Assembly (NCBI RefSeq): GCF_014843845.1
Contig: NZ_JHQS01000060.1
Coordinates: forward strand, 62,001 to 126,000
From: Mesorhizobium amorphae
GTDB lineage: Bacteria; Pseudomonadota; Alphaproteobacteria; Rhizobiales; Rhizobiaceae
DNA: 64,000 nt
Direction: 5' to 3'
Shown here: piece by piece, positions 17,352 to 25,246 of the stretch
How positions within the stretch are numbered: position 1 is the first letter of the stretch
How the letters are laid out: each line of letters begins with the position of its first letter
Program-made: the position numbers and the translations under genes
Notes under the pieces: generated by a model
What the model saw: only the letters and a program-made list of their open reading frames with translations
The model's database searches: none
Told to the model about the DNA's origin: nothing

Positions 17352-17537
17352 GCTTTTTCTCCCGTGCACTGGTTTGGTCGTTTCTTCACGTTGCCGATTG
17401 CGATGATGCTATCCGTCAAGCACCGGATGGCCAATGCCTGAACCGGGCAGAAAGGCGAAGATATAAGGCCATTCAAGCGCAGAGGCTCATGTCGCCGCTT
17501 TGGCCGATCGATCGTGATGACGCAGCGCTCAGCAAAG

Positions 17538-17576
17538 TGGAACCAAATTTTTCACCGACTGGAGAAAATTATTCCA
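17538..17576. promoter_or_regulatory. Imperfect inverted repeat in the SDR/small-protein divergent gap
   Basis: TGGAACCAAATTTTT and AAAATTATTCCA mirror each other around an ACCGACTGG centre in an unusually AT-rich stretch. The site lies between divergent genes, about 70 bp before the small-protein ribosome site. It is a candidate operator; no regulator gene is adjacent, so its ligand is unknown. Confidence 0.4.
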
Positions 17577-17647
17577 ACAATCGCCAAAAAATAGCACTCG
17601 ACAAAGTCTACTGATTTTATAGATTAACCAGCGAGACGGAGGTCGAT

Positions 17648-17803
17648 ATGTCCTATATCCAGAACGCTCAGACTGATCGCAACGGCCAGCGGCTGGCCAA
17701 TGGCCAGGCCTTTCGCCCGGCCTATGCCGGCGCCTTCGCCTATCTCGTCTTCGCCCTTGCGTTCGTGTTCACCGGGGCGGTCGTTCTCGGCCTTATTCCC
17801 TGA
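17648..17803 (+). CDS. Small single-span membrane protein, 51 aa
   Basis: This short gene has ATG 17648, GGAGG five bases upstream, and stop TGA 17801-17803. The product begins MSYIQNAQTDRNGQRL, has a polar N-terminal half, then one hydrophobic span (AFAYLVFALAFVFTGAVVLG) ending LIP. The strong ribosome site, AT-rich upstream region and clean membrane span argue that it is real. I do not recognise a named family. It precedes the flavin monooxygenase gene by 135 bp on the same strand. Topology is probably N-in with a very short C-terminal tail. Confidence 0.72.
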   Translation: MSYIQNAQTDRNGQRLANGQAFRPAYAGAFAYLVFALAFVFTGAVVLGLIP

Positions 17804-17938
17804 GTTACGGGTGGCGGCCTACCGCCTTCAGGCAACCGGAGTTTGAAAACCCAATCGCGGTGCGCTTTCGTGCGCCAAGGTGATGCGGATTTCGGATTCG
17901 CCGCATCAGCGATTCCCAACGTGATGGAGGAGATGGCA

Positions 17939-18874
17939 ATGCCGATCGAGTTCACGCATGTTCCCGGCAAAACGCAGGACGCCAGTTTTTTCTATGATTT
18001 CGTCGAGACCGCGACAAAACTGTCGCTGGTCGAGGATGCCGGCTTCAGGAAGATCATCGTCGACGATCAGGCCGGCCTTTTGACCAATATGGACCTTGCC
18101 GCCCAGACGCTGGACCGCACCTCGTCGCTCGAAGTGGTGCTGACACATTGGGCCGGGGTGATCGAACCGACCGTGGCGGCGCGACAACTGGCGGTGCTGG
18201 ATACCAAAAGCGGCGGCCGGCTGTCGCTCAGGATGCTCAGCGAGCCGCTCAGCGACGACGATGCCGACGCGCGTCCTGTCGGCCACACCGTGGTCTGGCA
18301 ACGCATCGACGAATATCTGGTGCTGTTGAAGCGGCTGTGGTCGAACGACAGGCCTTTCGACCATGAAGGCGCCTTCTACAGCGTTAAAGGCGGTTACGTG
18401 CCGCGCAAGGGGCCGCATGGCGTGACCATCCGCATGGGCGGACAGTCCGGAACGGCGCTCAAGGTCGCCGGTCGGCATGCGGATGTCTTCGAATTGACCG
18501 CTGGTTCGCTGGACGAGGTCCGCCAGCTGATGCAGCGCGTGCGCAGTGCTGCTGCCGAACACGGGCGCGCCGGCAAGGTGCGGTTCGCGCTGCCGGTTCG
18601 GATTCGTTCCGAAGGCAAGGCAGCCGCCACCGATCACAAGGCGATCGAGGTTTCGGGTCCGCCGGGGCAGATCGCGCTGTCGCTGCTGCCCTATGCGGCC
18701 CTTGGTGTAAATGAGTTCATGATCGCCGGCATCGACCGGCCACGCGAGATCGCCACGGTCGGCCGCGAAACGGCGACGCTGCTCAGTAACACGCTGGCGC
18801 GCCGCGAGGCCGAGGTGCCGCAGCCGGAGGCGTTTGTATCGCGCGCTGTTCCGGAAGTTCGCGCGGCGGGGTGA
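17939..18874 (+). CDS. Luciferase-like flavin-dependent monooxygenase (LLM class)
   Basis: A 311-residue TIM-barrel flavin enzyme of the bacterial luciferase/SsuD superfamily. Family features are LEVVLTHWAGVIEPTVAARQ (equivalent to the usual PTVAARQ/PxxxA segment), LAVLDTKSGGRLSLRML (the SGGR motif after strand 4), VVWQRIDEYLVLLKRLW and VTIRMGGQSGTALKVAGRHA (phosphate-binding region). Such enzymes use reduced FMN and oxygen on sulfonates, aldehydes or heterocycles. ATG 17939 is chosen because GGAGGAG ends six bases before it. Upstream in-frame starts lack support. It is followed by a strong bidirectional terminator and the convergent hydrolase. Confidence 0.88.
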   Translation: MPIEFTHVPGKTQDASFFYDFVETATKLSLVEDAGFRKIIVDDQAGLLTNMDLAAQTLDRTSSLEVVLTHWAGVIEPTVAARQLAVLDTKSGGRLSLRMLSEPLSDDDADARPVGHTVVWQRIDEYLVLLKRLWSNDRPFDHEGAFYSVKGGYVPRKGPHGVTIRMGGQSGTALKVAGRHADVFELTAGSLDEVRQLMQRVRSAAAEHGRAGKVRFALPVRIRSEGKAAATDHKAIEVSGPPGQIALSLLPYAALGVNEFMIAGIDRPREIATVGRETATLLSNTLARREAEVPQPEAFVSRAVPEVRAAG

Positions 18875-18897
18875 GCTGTGCAGAAGAGAGCCATTCT

Positions 18898-18936
18898 GTA
18901 GCGATCCTTCACCAGAGGGGTGTGAAGGATCGCTAC
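18898..18936. terminator. Bidirectional rho-independent-type terminator
   Basis: GTAGCGATCCTTCAC and GTGAAGGATCGCTAC pair perfectly over 15 bp around a nine-base loop, in the 67-bp gap between the convergent monooxygenase and hydrolase stops. A CGTTTT run follows on the plus strand. It probably ends transcripts from both sides. Confidence 0.8.
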
Positions 18937-18941
18937 CGTTT

Positions 18942-19619
18942 TCATTCTCTCGCCTTCCCAGACAGCCGCGACAGCGCCGCTAGCACAGCACTTGAATCCG
19001 CCAGCGCCCCAAAGACACCGTCCTCGACCGTGACCATGTGCAGTGCTGCCTCATGCGCATATCTGTCGCCGCTGGCGCAGGCGTCCGAAATCGTCAGGCA
19101 CTGGAAATTCCGATCGCAGGCCTCGCGCAGCGTTGTGTGCACGCAGACATCGGTCGTGCATCCCGAAAACAAGAGATGCGTGATGCCCTGCGAGCGCAGG
19201 ACAAGTTCCAAATCTGTATAGGTGAAGGCGCCGTTGCAGGTCTTGTCGACGATGATGTCCTGAGGCGCGACGTCGATCTCGGGCACGATCTGGAAGCCGG
19301 AACCGGATCGCAGCAGGATGTCGGTGCCGTCGAGGCCGGCGCGCTTGCGGCGCCATTTGTCGTAAGGCGTCATGTCGGCCATGTCGGCCCGATAGCCTTG
19401 CCTGGTGTGGATGATCCTGAGGCCCGCCGCGCGTGCTGCCGCGATCAGCCGGCTAACCGTCGGCAGGATGGCGCGCAGTGGAGCCGGGTCGTAGCCCTGT
19501 TTGGCAAAATAGCCAGTCGTCGACAGGAAATCCTGTTGCAGGTCGATGACGATGAGGGCGGTGCTTTCCGGCACCAGCCTGCCGTCATAGGGGAAATCGA
19601 ACGGTGTCGCCTTGATCAT
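18942..19619 (-). CDS. Isochorismatase-family cysteine hydrolase (RutB/amidohydrolase-like)
   Basis: A 225-residue cysteine hydrolase. The catalytic triad can be placed: Asp26 in VIDLQQDF, Lys126 in VDKTCNGAF and Cys159 in GCTTDVCVHTT. The family includes isochorismatase, nicotinamidase, biuret hydrolase and the ureidoacrylate amidohydrolase RutB. The GCTTDVCV form with an HTT follow-up fits amide and ureide hydrolases better than isochorismatase. It is convergent with a flavin monooxygenase and near a BMP-type nucleoside importer. That pairing recalls the RutA (luciferase-fold monooxygenase) and RutB pair of pyrimidine breakdown, though the strands differ. The exact substrate is inference. 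Confidence 0.88.
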   Translation of the reverse strand: MIKATPFDFPYDGRLVPESTALIVIDLQQDFLSTTGYFAKQGYDPAPLRAILPTVSRLIAAARAAGLRIIHTRQGYRADMADMTPYDKWRRKRAGLDGTDILLRSGSGFQIVPEIDVAPQDIIVDKTCNGAFTYTDLELVLRSQGITHLLFSGCTTDVCVHTTLREACDRNFQCLTISDACASGDRYAHEAALHMVTVEDGVFGALADSSAVLAALSRLSGKARE

Positions 19620-19683
19620 GTGCCGCTTGCCTCACGCTTGCTGCCCATCATCGTGGCCGGGGAAGGCGATGCCGTCCACCCTC

Positions 19684-19891
19684 TCAGTGCGCCGATGCCA
19701 AATGCTGGGCGCCATGCAGGCGCCGGTAGATGCCGCCGGCTGAGCAGTTCGCTGTGCGAGCCCTGCTCGACAATGCCTAGATCGGATACCACGACGATGC
19801 GGTCGGCGCCGCGGATGGTCGCCAGCCGGTGGGCGATGACCAGCGTCGTGCGGCCCCGTGCCAGTTCCCCCGGAACTTGCCTGATTTCGAC
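19684..19891 (-). pseudogene. Remnant of an ABC exporter ATPase, C-terminal end, frameshifted
   Basis: The minus strand encodes GRTTLVIAHRLATIRGADRI, then VVSDLGIVEQGSHSELLS. This is the H-loop and terminal region of an MsbA-type exporter ATPase. At about 19740 the frame slips: a one-base change would restore GIYRRLHGAQHLAS and a natural stop at 19684. Walker A, signature and Walker B are absent, because homology ends near 19890. It is therefore a 5'-deleted and frameshifted relic, lying next to the iron-uptake operon. It may once have been a siderophore or drug exporter. The separate frames around it are chance. Confidence 0.8.
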
Positions 19892-19944
19892 GTGCCGCCC
19901 GCGCGTCACGACATTTTTGTTGATTCAAAAAGTCATCTTCAGAG

Positions 19945-19976
19945 TTGACTAGTAAACTCATGTTTCATAGTCAACC
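19945..19976. promoter_or_regulatory. Inverted repeat upstream of the fhuC-exbB-exbD-tonB operon
   Basis: GTTGACTA and TAGTCAAC are perfect 8-bp arms 16 bp apart, with a second inner pair AAAC/GTTT, centred near 19960. The site is about 70 bp before the GTG of the ATPase gene. Iron-uptake operons in rhizobia are usually controlled by RirA, Irr or Fur-type proteins. This palindrome is a candidate operator, but I do not match it to a specific consensus. Confidence 0.5.
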
Positions 19977-20042
19977 GGCAATGGTTGCCGGGAACCGGAT
20001 GCAGGGACCTGCGCAAGCCGGAGTTGCAGAGAGGCCGAAAGC

Positions 20043-20828
20043 GTGGCTGGAGTTCAAACTGCCTTCCGTATCGAAGCGGTGCGTTTCGCTGTCGGCGAGC
20101 GGACCCTGCTCGGCCCGGTCTCGCTCGAACTCGAACGTTCGCGCGTCTACGGGCTGATCGGCCACAATGGGTCGGGCAAGTCGACGCTGATCAAGCTGCT
20201 GGCGCGCCAGCAGCCGGCAAGTGCTGGCGCGATCAGCTTCGTCGAGCGGCCGCTGGCCGGATGGGGCGCGCGCGAATTGGCGCGTGCGCTGGCCTACCTG
20301 CCGCAGACGACACCGGCGGCGACCGGCCTCACCGTGCGCGAACTGGCGACGCTCGGGCGCTATCCCTGGCATGGCGCGCTCGGCCGCTTCGGCCATGAGG
20401 ACAAAAGGCATGTCGAGGAGGCGCTGGCGCTGACCGACATGGCCGGTTTCGCCGACCGGCTGGTGGACGAACTCTCCGGCGGCGAGCGCCAGCGCGCGTG
20501 GCTCGCCATGCTGGTGGCGCAGAATGCCGGCGTCATGCTGCTCGACGAGCCGATCTCGGCGCTCGACATCGCGCATCAGGTCGAAGTGCTGCGCCTCGTC
20601 AAGGATCTCAGCCGCAAGCGCGACCTCTGCGTCGTCGTCGTGCTGCACGATCCCAACATGGCCGCGCGCTACTGCGACGAGCTGATCGCGCTGAAGCATG
20701 GCAGGCTGCTGACCCGCGGCACGCCCGGCGAGATCATGCAGGGCGACGTGCTCAAGGGTATTTTCGGCGTCGAGATGGGGGTGTTTGCGCATCCCGTCAC
20801 CGGCCAGCCGATCGGTTATGTGCAATGA
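20043..20828 (+). CDS. fhuC: Iron-siderophore ABC transporter ATPase (FhuC/FecE-type)
   Basis: A 261-residue ATPase. Walker A is GLIGHNGSGKSTLIKLL, the Q-loop is YLPQTT, the signature is LSGGERQRAWLAMLVAQ, Walker B is VMLLDEPISALDIAHQ, and the H-loop is VVVLHDPNMAARYCDEL. The pattern ARQQP then RYPWHGALGRFG is characteristic of FhuC for ferric hydroxamates. The start is GTG 20043 after a GAGAGG site. No FecCD-type permease or binding protein is adjacent, so the ATPase is an orphan that must work with subunits encoded elsewhere. The stop overlaps the exbB start (ATGA), tying its synthesis to the TonB energising complex. Confidence 0.88.
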   Translation: MAGVQTAFRIEAVRFAVGERTLLGPVSLELERSRVYGLIGHNGSGKSTLIKLLARQQPASAGAISFVERPLAGWGARELARALAYLPQTTPAATGLTVRELATLGRYPWHGALGRFGHEDKRHVEEALALTDMAGFADRLVDELSGGERQRAWLAMLVAQNAGVMLLDEPISALDIAHQVEVLRLVKDLSRKRDLCVVVVLHDPNMAARYCDELIALKHGRLLTRGTPGEIMQGDVLKGIFGVEMGVFAHPVTGQPIGYVQ

Positions 20829-21808
20829 CAAAGCGAGGACGAAGCGTGTCCAGAACTGGTTTGTTGGCGGCGCTGGCCGCATCGCTCATCCTGTCGGCCG
20901 GCGCCGTCGCGGCGCAGGAACAGCCTGTAACGCCGGCTCCAGCAGTGCAGGCGCCGGCAACGCAAGCCCCAGCGGCACAGGTACCCTCCGCGCCCGCCAC
21001 AAATGCGCCGGCCGCAGCCGCACCGGCGGAGCCGCAGCCAGGCGTTCAGCCGGCATCGTCCGCCGCCGCAGGGGCCGAGCCGTCGACGGCGATCTCGCTG
21101 ACGCTGCCGCACGATCTGTCGCCCTGGGGCATGTTCATGGCCGCCGATATCATCGTCAAAGCCGTGATGATCGGGCTTGCCTTCGCCTCTTTTGTCACCT
21201 GGACGATCTGGCTGGCCAAGTCGCTGGAGATTTTTGGCGGCAAGCTGCGCGCGCGCCGCGCGGCCAACGCCATCGGCAATGCCGCGACGCTGATGCAGGC
21301 CGGGCGTGCACTCGGCCACAACAACGGCCCCGGCGCCCTTCTGGTGCGCGCAGCCGAGGAAGAGGCGGCGCTTTCGGCCGGCGCGCTGAATCACGTCTCG
21401 GGCGAGGGCCTGAAGGAGCGCGTCACGTCCCGCCTGGCGCGTATCGAGGCGGCCGCGGCGCGGCGCATGTCGCGCGGAACCGGCCTGCTGGCGACGATCG
21501 GCTCGACCGCGCCTTTCGTGGGCCTGTTCGGCACAGTCTGGGGCATCATGAACGCCTTCATCGGCATCTCGCAGGCGCAGACCACCAATCTCGCCGTCGT
21601 GGCGCCGGGCATCGCCGAGGCGCTGCTCGCCACCGCCATGGGCCTGGTGGCGGCAATCCCAGCGGTGGTCATCTACAACGTCTTTGCCCGATCGATAGCC
21701 GGCTATCGGCAGATCCTCGCCGATGCCTCGGCCGGCGTCGAGCGGCTGGTCAGCCGCGACCTCGATTTCCGCACCGTGCCGCCGGCAAGTGCCATGGCGG
21801 CGGAGTAA
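20825..21808 (+). CDS. exbB: TonB-system proton channel subunit ExbB
   Basis: A 327-residue MotA/TolQ/ExbB protein. It starts with a signal-like hydrophobic stretch (LLAALAASLILSAGAVAAQ) and a 60-residue Ala/Pro-rich linker, an extension common in alphaproteobacterial ExbB. Then come a first membrane span (IIVKAVMIGLAFASFVTWTI) and a C-terminal domain with LLATIGSTAPFVGLFGTVWG and GIAEALLATAMGLVAAIPAV. Those two segments form the pentameric channel. With ExbD it turns proton flow into TonB movement. ATG 20825 overlaps the ATPase stop by four bases. Confidence 0.95.
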   Translation: MTKRGRSVSRTGLLAALAASLILSAGAVAAQEQPVTPAPAVQAPATQAPAAQVPSAPATNAPAAAAPAEPQPGVQPASSAAAGAEPSTAISLTLPHDLSPWGMFMAADIIVKAVMIGLAFASFVTWTIWLAKSLEIFGGKLRARRAANAIGNAATLMQAGRALGHNNGPGALLVRAAEEEAALSAGALNHVSGEGLKERVTSRLARIEAAAARRMSRGTGLLATIGSTAPFVGLFGTVWGIMNAFIGISQAQTTNLAVVAPGIAEALLATAMGLVAAIPAVVIYNVFARSIAGYRQILADASAGVERLVSRDLDFRTVPPASAMAAE

Positions 21809-21814
21809 GCAGCC

Positions 21815-22300
21815 ATGGCGGCTAGAATTCGCGAAACGGCAGGCGACGATCTCGAGGAAAGCCATGAGATCAACGTCACGCCGTTCATCGACGTCATCCT
21901 GGTGCTGCTGATCATCTTCATGGTCGCGGCACCGCTGGCGACGGTCGATGTCAATGTCGACCTGCCCGGCTCGACCGCGACGCCGGCGCCGCGGCCCGAG
22001 ACGCCAATCTTCCTAACGCTGAAAAGCGATCTCACCCTGGCGATCGGCAATGACAGCGTGCCGCGCCCCACCTTCGCCGCCGTGCTCGACGGCAGGACCA
22101 AGGGCGACAAGCAGACGCGCATCTTCCTGCGCGCCGACAAGACGGTCGGCTATGGCGAACTGATGGAGGTGATGAACCTCCTGCGAGGCGCCGGCTATCT
22201 CAAGATCGCGCTGGTCGGGCTGGAGACATTGCCCGATGCCACTGCGCCGGCCACGAGCGGAGGCCCGGCGCCGGCGCCAAACGGCGGCCCAGCCCAATGA
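21815..22300 (+). CDS. exbD: TonB-system proton channel subunit ExbD
   Basis: A 161-residue protein. EINVTPFIDVILVLLIIFMV is the single membrane span, and its Asp in PFIDV is the proton-carrying residue. A periplasmic domain of usual size follows (VNVDLPGSTA onward), then a Pro/Gly/Ala-rich tail. It lies six bases after exbB and its stop overlaps tonB by four bases. Confidence 0.95.
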   Translation: MAARIRETAGDDLEESHEINVTPFIDVILVLLIIFMVAAPLATVDVNVDLPGSTATPAPRPETPIFLTLKSDLTLAIGNDSVPRPTFAAVLDGRTKGDKQTRIFLRADKTVGYGELMEVMNLLRGAGYLKIALVGLETLPDATAPATSGGPAPAPNGGPAQ

Positions 22301-23286
22301 CTGAAGCCGCCGCCCTGCCCAGGATAGATCCGCCGCGCTTCGGCGTGCGCGCGGCTGGCCTGTGGGCAGGCGCGGCAGCTCTGGTTCTGGTCGCGCATGT
22401 GGCGGTCGCCTATGCCGTGCAGAATTTCAGCCTGACCGAGATGTCGGATGGCGGGCCGCCACCGGCACTGGCGATCGAAATGTCGCCGATGGTGATCGCA
22501 CCCGCCGTTCAGGAAGAGACGCCGATGTCGGATGTGGTGACGCCCGACCAGACCGAACCGGTCGAGGAGACCATCGCCGAGGTGAAGCCGGTGACCGAGC
22601 CGACACCGGAGCCGGTCGTGGAAGAAGCGGAGCCGGTCGCCGAACAGCCGGTTGAAGCCGAAGAGGCACGGGCGCCCGAGCCGGCGGAGCCGACGGTTGC
22701 GGCGTTGAGCGAGCAGCAGCCGCCACTCGAAGAGGTCGTGCCCGACATCGTCGAGACGGTTGCGCCCGACGTGGTCATCCCGCTGCCGCAGCCGAAACCG
22801 ATCCAGACGGAAGTCAAGGCGAACAAGCCGGTCGAAGCGAAGAAGACGACGGAAAATAAGCCTGTCGAAAAGCCGAAACAGCGCAAGAAGAAGGAGAAAG
22901 CGGAACCGCCCAAGACGGTGGCGACGGCCAGCATCGACGCCAAGGCTGCGGCCAAGGCCGCCGCGCCGAAGTCGTCCGATGGGGCGCCGCGGTCGAGCGT
23001 CAGCCCGTCGCGGTGGAATGCCAGCCTGGCGGCGTGGATCCGGCGACACACGCGCTACCCGAGCGCGGCAAAATCCAGACGGGCCGAAGGCACCCCGAAC
23101 GTGACCTTCATCGTCGACGCGTCCGGCAGAGTGGTCTCTGCTCGGCTTGCCCGCTCGTCGGGCGACGCCGATCTCGACCGCGCGGCGCTCAGCGCGCTGC
23201 AGGGCGCCACGGTGCCCACGCCGCCGGCGGAGCTCGGCGCGCGCGTCACCCGCACGGCGCCTTTCGTTTTCAGCCTGCGCGATTAG
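22297..23286 (+). CDS. tonB: Energy transducer TonB
   Basis: A 329-residue protein with one N-terminal membrane span (LWAGAAALVLVAHVAVAYAV), then a long Pro/Glu/Val-rich segment (PEPVVEEAEPVAEQPVEAEE and similar). A Lys-rich stretch (residues about 170-225) leads to the C-terminal TonB domain: RHTRYPSAAKSRRAEGTPNV, VDASGRVVSARLARSSGD, LDRAALSALQGA. It carries force to TonB-dependent outer-membrane receptors; none is encoded in this window. It is translationally coupled to exbD. Confidence 0.95.
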   Translation: MTEAAALPRIDPPRFGVRAAGLWAGAAALVLVAHVAVAYAVQNFSLTEMSDGGPPPALAIEMSPMVIAPAVQEETPMSDVVTPDQTEPVEETIAEVKPVTEPTPEPVVEEAEPVAEQPVEAEEARAPEPAEPTVAALSEQQPPLEEVVPDIVETVAPDVVIPLPQPKPIQTEVKANKPVEAKKTTENKPVEKPKQRKKKEKAEPPKTVATASIDAKAAAKAAAPKSSDGAPRSSVSPSRWNASLAAWIRRHTRYPSAAKSRRAEGTPNVTFIVDASGRVVSARLARSSGDADLDRAALSALQGATVPTPPAELGARVTRTAPFVFSLRD

Positions 23287-23444
23287 CGACTGGGAAATCC
23301 CGAACTCGACGCGAAGGGTCGGCGAGGCTCCGCCGCGATTGCCATTGACGGATGTCGGCAACGGGCATCTCGTTGCCGCAGTCTGAACCTCTGGACGACG
23401 AGCCGGTATCCAAGAGCGCTCTTTCGGTCAGGCGAATGTGACTT

Positions 23445-23471
23445 GATTGACTTCCCGAGTTTGGGTCAATC
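23445..23471. promoter_or_regulatory. Inverted repeat upstream of the multicopper oxidase
   Basis: GATTGAC and GTCAATC are perfect 7-bp arms 13 bp apart, with an inner CCC/GGG pair, about 95 bp before the oxidase ATG. A dyad of about 20 bp ahead of a copper enzyme would suit a MerR-type (CueR) site, but the match to a CueR consensus is only partial. Confidence 0.35.
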
Positions 23472-23566
23472 GGGGATCACAGCGAACCGCTGCGCCGCGA
23501 TGGCGCCGGTTCGTCGCTTATGCCATGTGGGTGCCGGGCCTCCGAGGCCTCTCAGCTGGAGCGAAT

Positions 23567-24961
23567 ATGACGGTCCTCACACGTCGCAAACTCTTGAGAA
23601 CTGCCGCGATTGCCGGCGCTGGTGGCGTCGGGCTCTCTGCCGTGGGCAAATTGGGCAGCTGGGCCGCCGCCACGCCCGGGCCGGTGCTGCTGAAGACGGC
23701 CCGGATCCAGGCGAAGCTGATGGATGTCGGCCAGACCAAAAATGTGCTGACCTATGGCGACGCCGGCATGCCGCCGGTGATCAGGATGAAAAAAGGCGAG
23801 CCCTTCGCCGCCCGGCTGGTCAACGCCATCGACGATCCGACGACGATCCACTGGCATGGCATTCGCGTTCCCAACAAGATGGACGGCGTGCCGTTCCTGG
23901 TGCAGCCCTATGTCTATACCGGCGATCATTTCGACTATGCCTTCACGCCGCCCGATGCCGGCACCTTCTGGTATCATCCGCACTGCAACACGCTTGAGCA
24001 GATGGGCCACGGACTGACCGGCGTGATCGTGGTGGAGAACCCGAACGATCCGAAATTCGATGCCGAGGTGGTGATCAATCTGCGCGACTGGCGCCTCGGC
24101 GACGATGGGCAGTTCATCGACCAGTTCCGGCCGCGCGATGCGGCAAGATCCGGCACCTACGGCACGGTGCGCACCGCCAACTGGCTCGACCAGCCGCAAT
24201 TTGACGCACCGGCCGGAGGGTTGGTGCGGCTCAGAGCCGCCATCACCGACGTCACGCGCGTCTATGCTTTTCGCGTCGAGGGCGCCGAAGCGACGGTGAT
24301 CGCGCTCGACGGCAATCCGGTGCCGCAGCGCTTTGCGCCCGATGCCTTGCAGCTCGGACCCGGACAGCGGCTGGAGCTCGCCATTCGCATGCCCGACGAT
24401 GAAGGGGCAGTCGTCAGCCTGGGAGACGTCAGGGGCACCAAGCCCAAAATCCTGGCGACGCTGCGTGCCGTTGGAACTTCTCTCAAACGCGACCTTCGCG
24501 ACCTTGCACCGCTGGAGATCAATCCGGTCCAGCAAGTCGATCTCGCCGCTGCCGAGCACATTTCATTGTCGCTCAGTGCCACGGCGGAAAACGTGCCGAG
24601 CGACGGCATCTGCGGCTCGCTCGGCTACAGTTTCTGGGCGATCAACAAGGTGCCGTGGCCAGGCGATACGTCCGATCCGACCGCGCCGCTGGCCGAACTG
24701 AAGCTCGGCAAAAGCTATGTCATCGACATGGAAAACCTGACGCCGCAATCGCATCCGATCCATCTGCACGGCATGAGCTTCAAGGTGCTGTCGTCCTCGA
24801 CGCGCCCGGTGCAGCCGATGATCTCCGACACCTATCTCATCCAGCCCAACGAGAAGGTCCAGCTCGGCTTCGTCGCCGACAACCAAGGCGACTGGCTACT
24901 GCACTGTCACATCATCGAGCACCAGAAATCGGGAATGACGAGCTATGTCCGGGTGACCTGA
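23567..24961 (+). CDS. Tat-exported multicopper oxidase
   Basis: A 464-residue periplasmic copper oxidase. The twin-arginine signal is LTRRKLLRTAAIAGAGG. All four copper-ligand motifs are present: HWHGIRVP, WYHPHCN, HPIHLHGMSF and HCHIIEHQ. The His-Cys-His of the last motif supplies type 1 and type 3 ligands. The size and the absence of a methionine-rich insert make it closer to three-domain laccase-like or bilirubin-oxidase-type enzymes than to classical CueO. It may oxidise Cu(I), Fe(II) or phenolics. ATG 23567 follows GGAG. The longer frame from 23447 would bury the Tat signal, so it is rejected. It lies downstream of tonB but has its own gap of 280 bp. Confidence 0.92.
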   Translation: MTVLTRRKLLRTAAIAGAGGVGLSAVGKLGSWAAATPGPVLLKTARIQAKLMDVGQTKNVLTYGDAGMPPVIRMKKGEPFAARLVNAIDDPTTIHWHGIRVPNKMDGVPFLVQPYVYTGDHFDYAFTPPDAGTFWYHPHCNTLEQMGHGLTGVIVVENPNDPKFDAEVVINLRDWRLGDDGQFIDQFRPRDAARSGTYGTVRTANWLDQPQFDAPAGGLVRLRAAITDVTRVYAFRVEGAEATVIALDGNPVPQRFAPDALQLGPGQRLELAIRMPDDEGAVVSLGDVRGTKPKILATLRAVGTSLKRDLRDLAPLEINPVQQVDLAAAEHISLSLSATAENVPSDGICGSLGYSFWAINKVPWPGDTSDPTAPLAELKLGKSYVIDMENLTPQSHPIHLHGMSFKVLSSSTRPVQPMISDTYLIQPNEKVQLGFVADNQGDWLLHCHIIEHQKSGMTSYVRVT

Positions 24962-25246
24962 GGACGCCTGGTCCGATACGCCGGAATTGGCATTGACACG
25001 GCCAGGGCCCCGATATCTGGGCTGCGTCAAAGGGCGCGCGATTGCGGGCAGCTTGAGGCGCACTCTCTGGCGCTCAGCGAAGGCCAGGGCGAAGGATCCC
25101 GGCTCGAATGAGTAGGTGCGTTCCTCTTCGTCTTCGATTACCCGCACAAAGCATTGGCTGTCCGTCTCAACCATCTCAACGCGAGTTCCCAAAAGACCGC
25201 CATAGCTATCCAGATAAGCACGCACATCGCTTTGTGAATAAGGCAT
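24896..25246 (-). CDS. Hypothetical protein, 116 aa, overlapping the oxidase end
   Basis: From ATG 25246, with GGGAG seven bases upstream, the product begins MPYSQSDVRAYLDSYGG and contains RVEMVETDSQCFVRVIEDEE. It is a soluble protein with an acidic N-terminal half and a basic tail rich in Pro, Gly and Ser. The last 66 bases run antisense through the 3' end of the multicopper oxidase. The N-terminal 65 residues look like real protein. The tail within the overlap is less convincing, so the stop may have been moved by a frameshift or the tail is non-functional. No family is recognised. Confidence 0.5.
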   Translation of the reverse strand: MPYSQSDVRAYLDSYGGLLGTRVEMVETDSQCFVRVIEDEEERTYSFEPGSFALAFAERQRVRLKLPAIARPLTQPRYRGPGRVNANSGVSDQASSGHPDIARHSRFLVLDDVTVQ

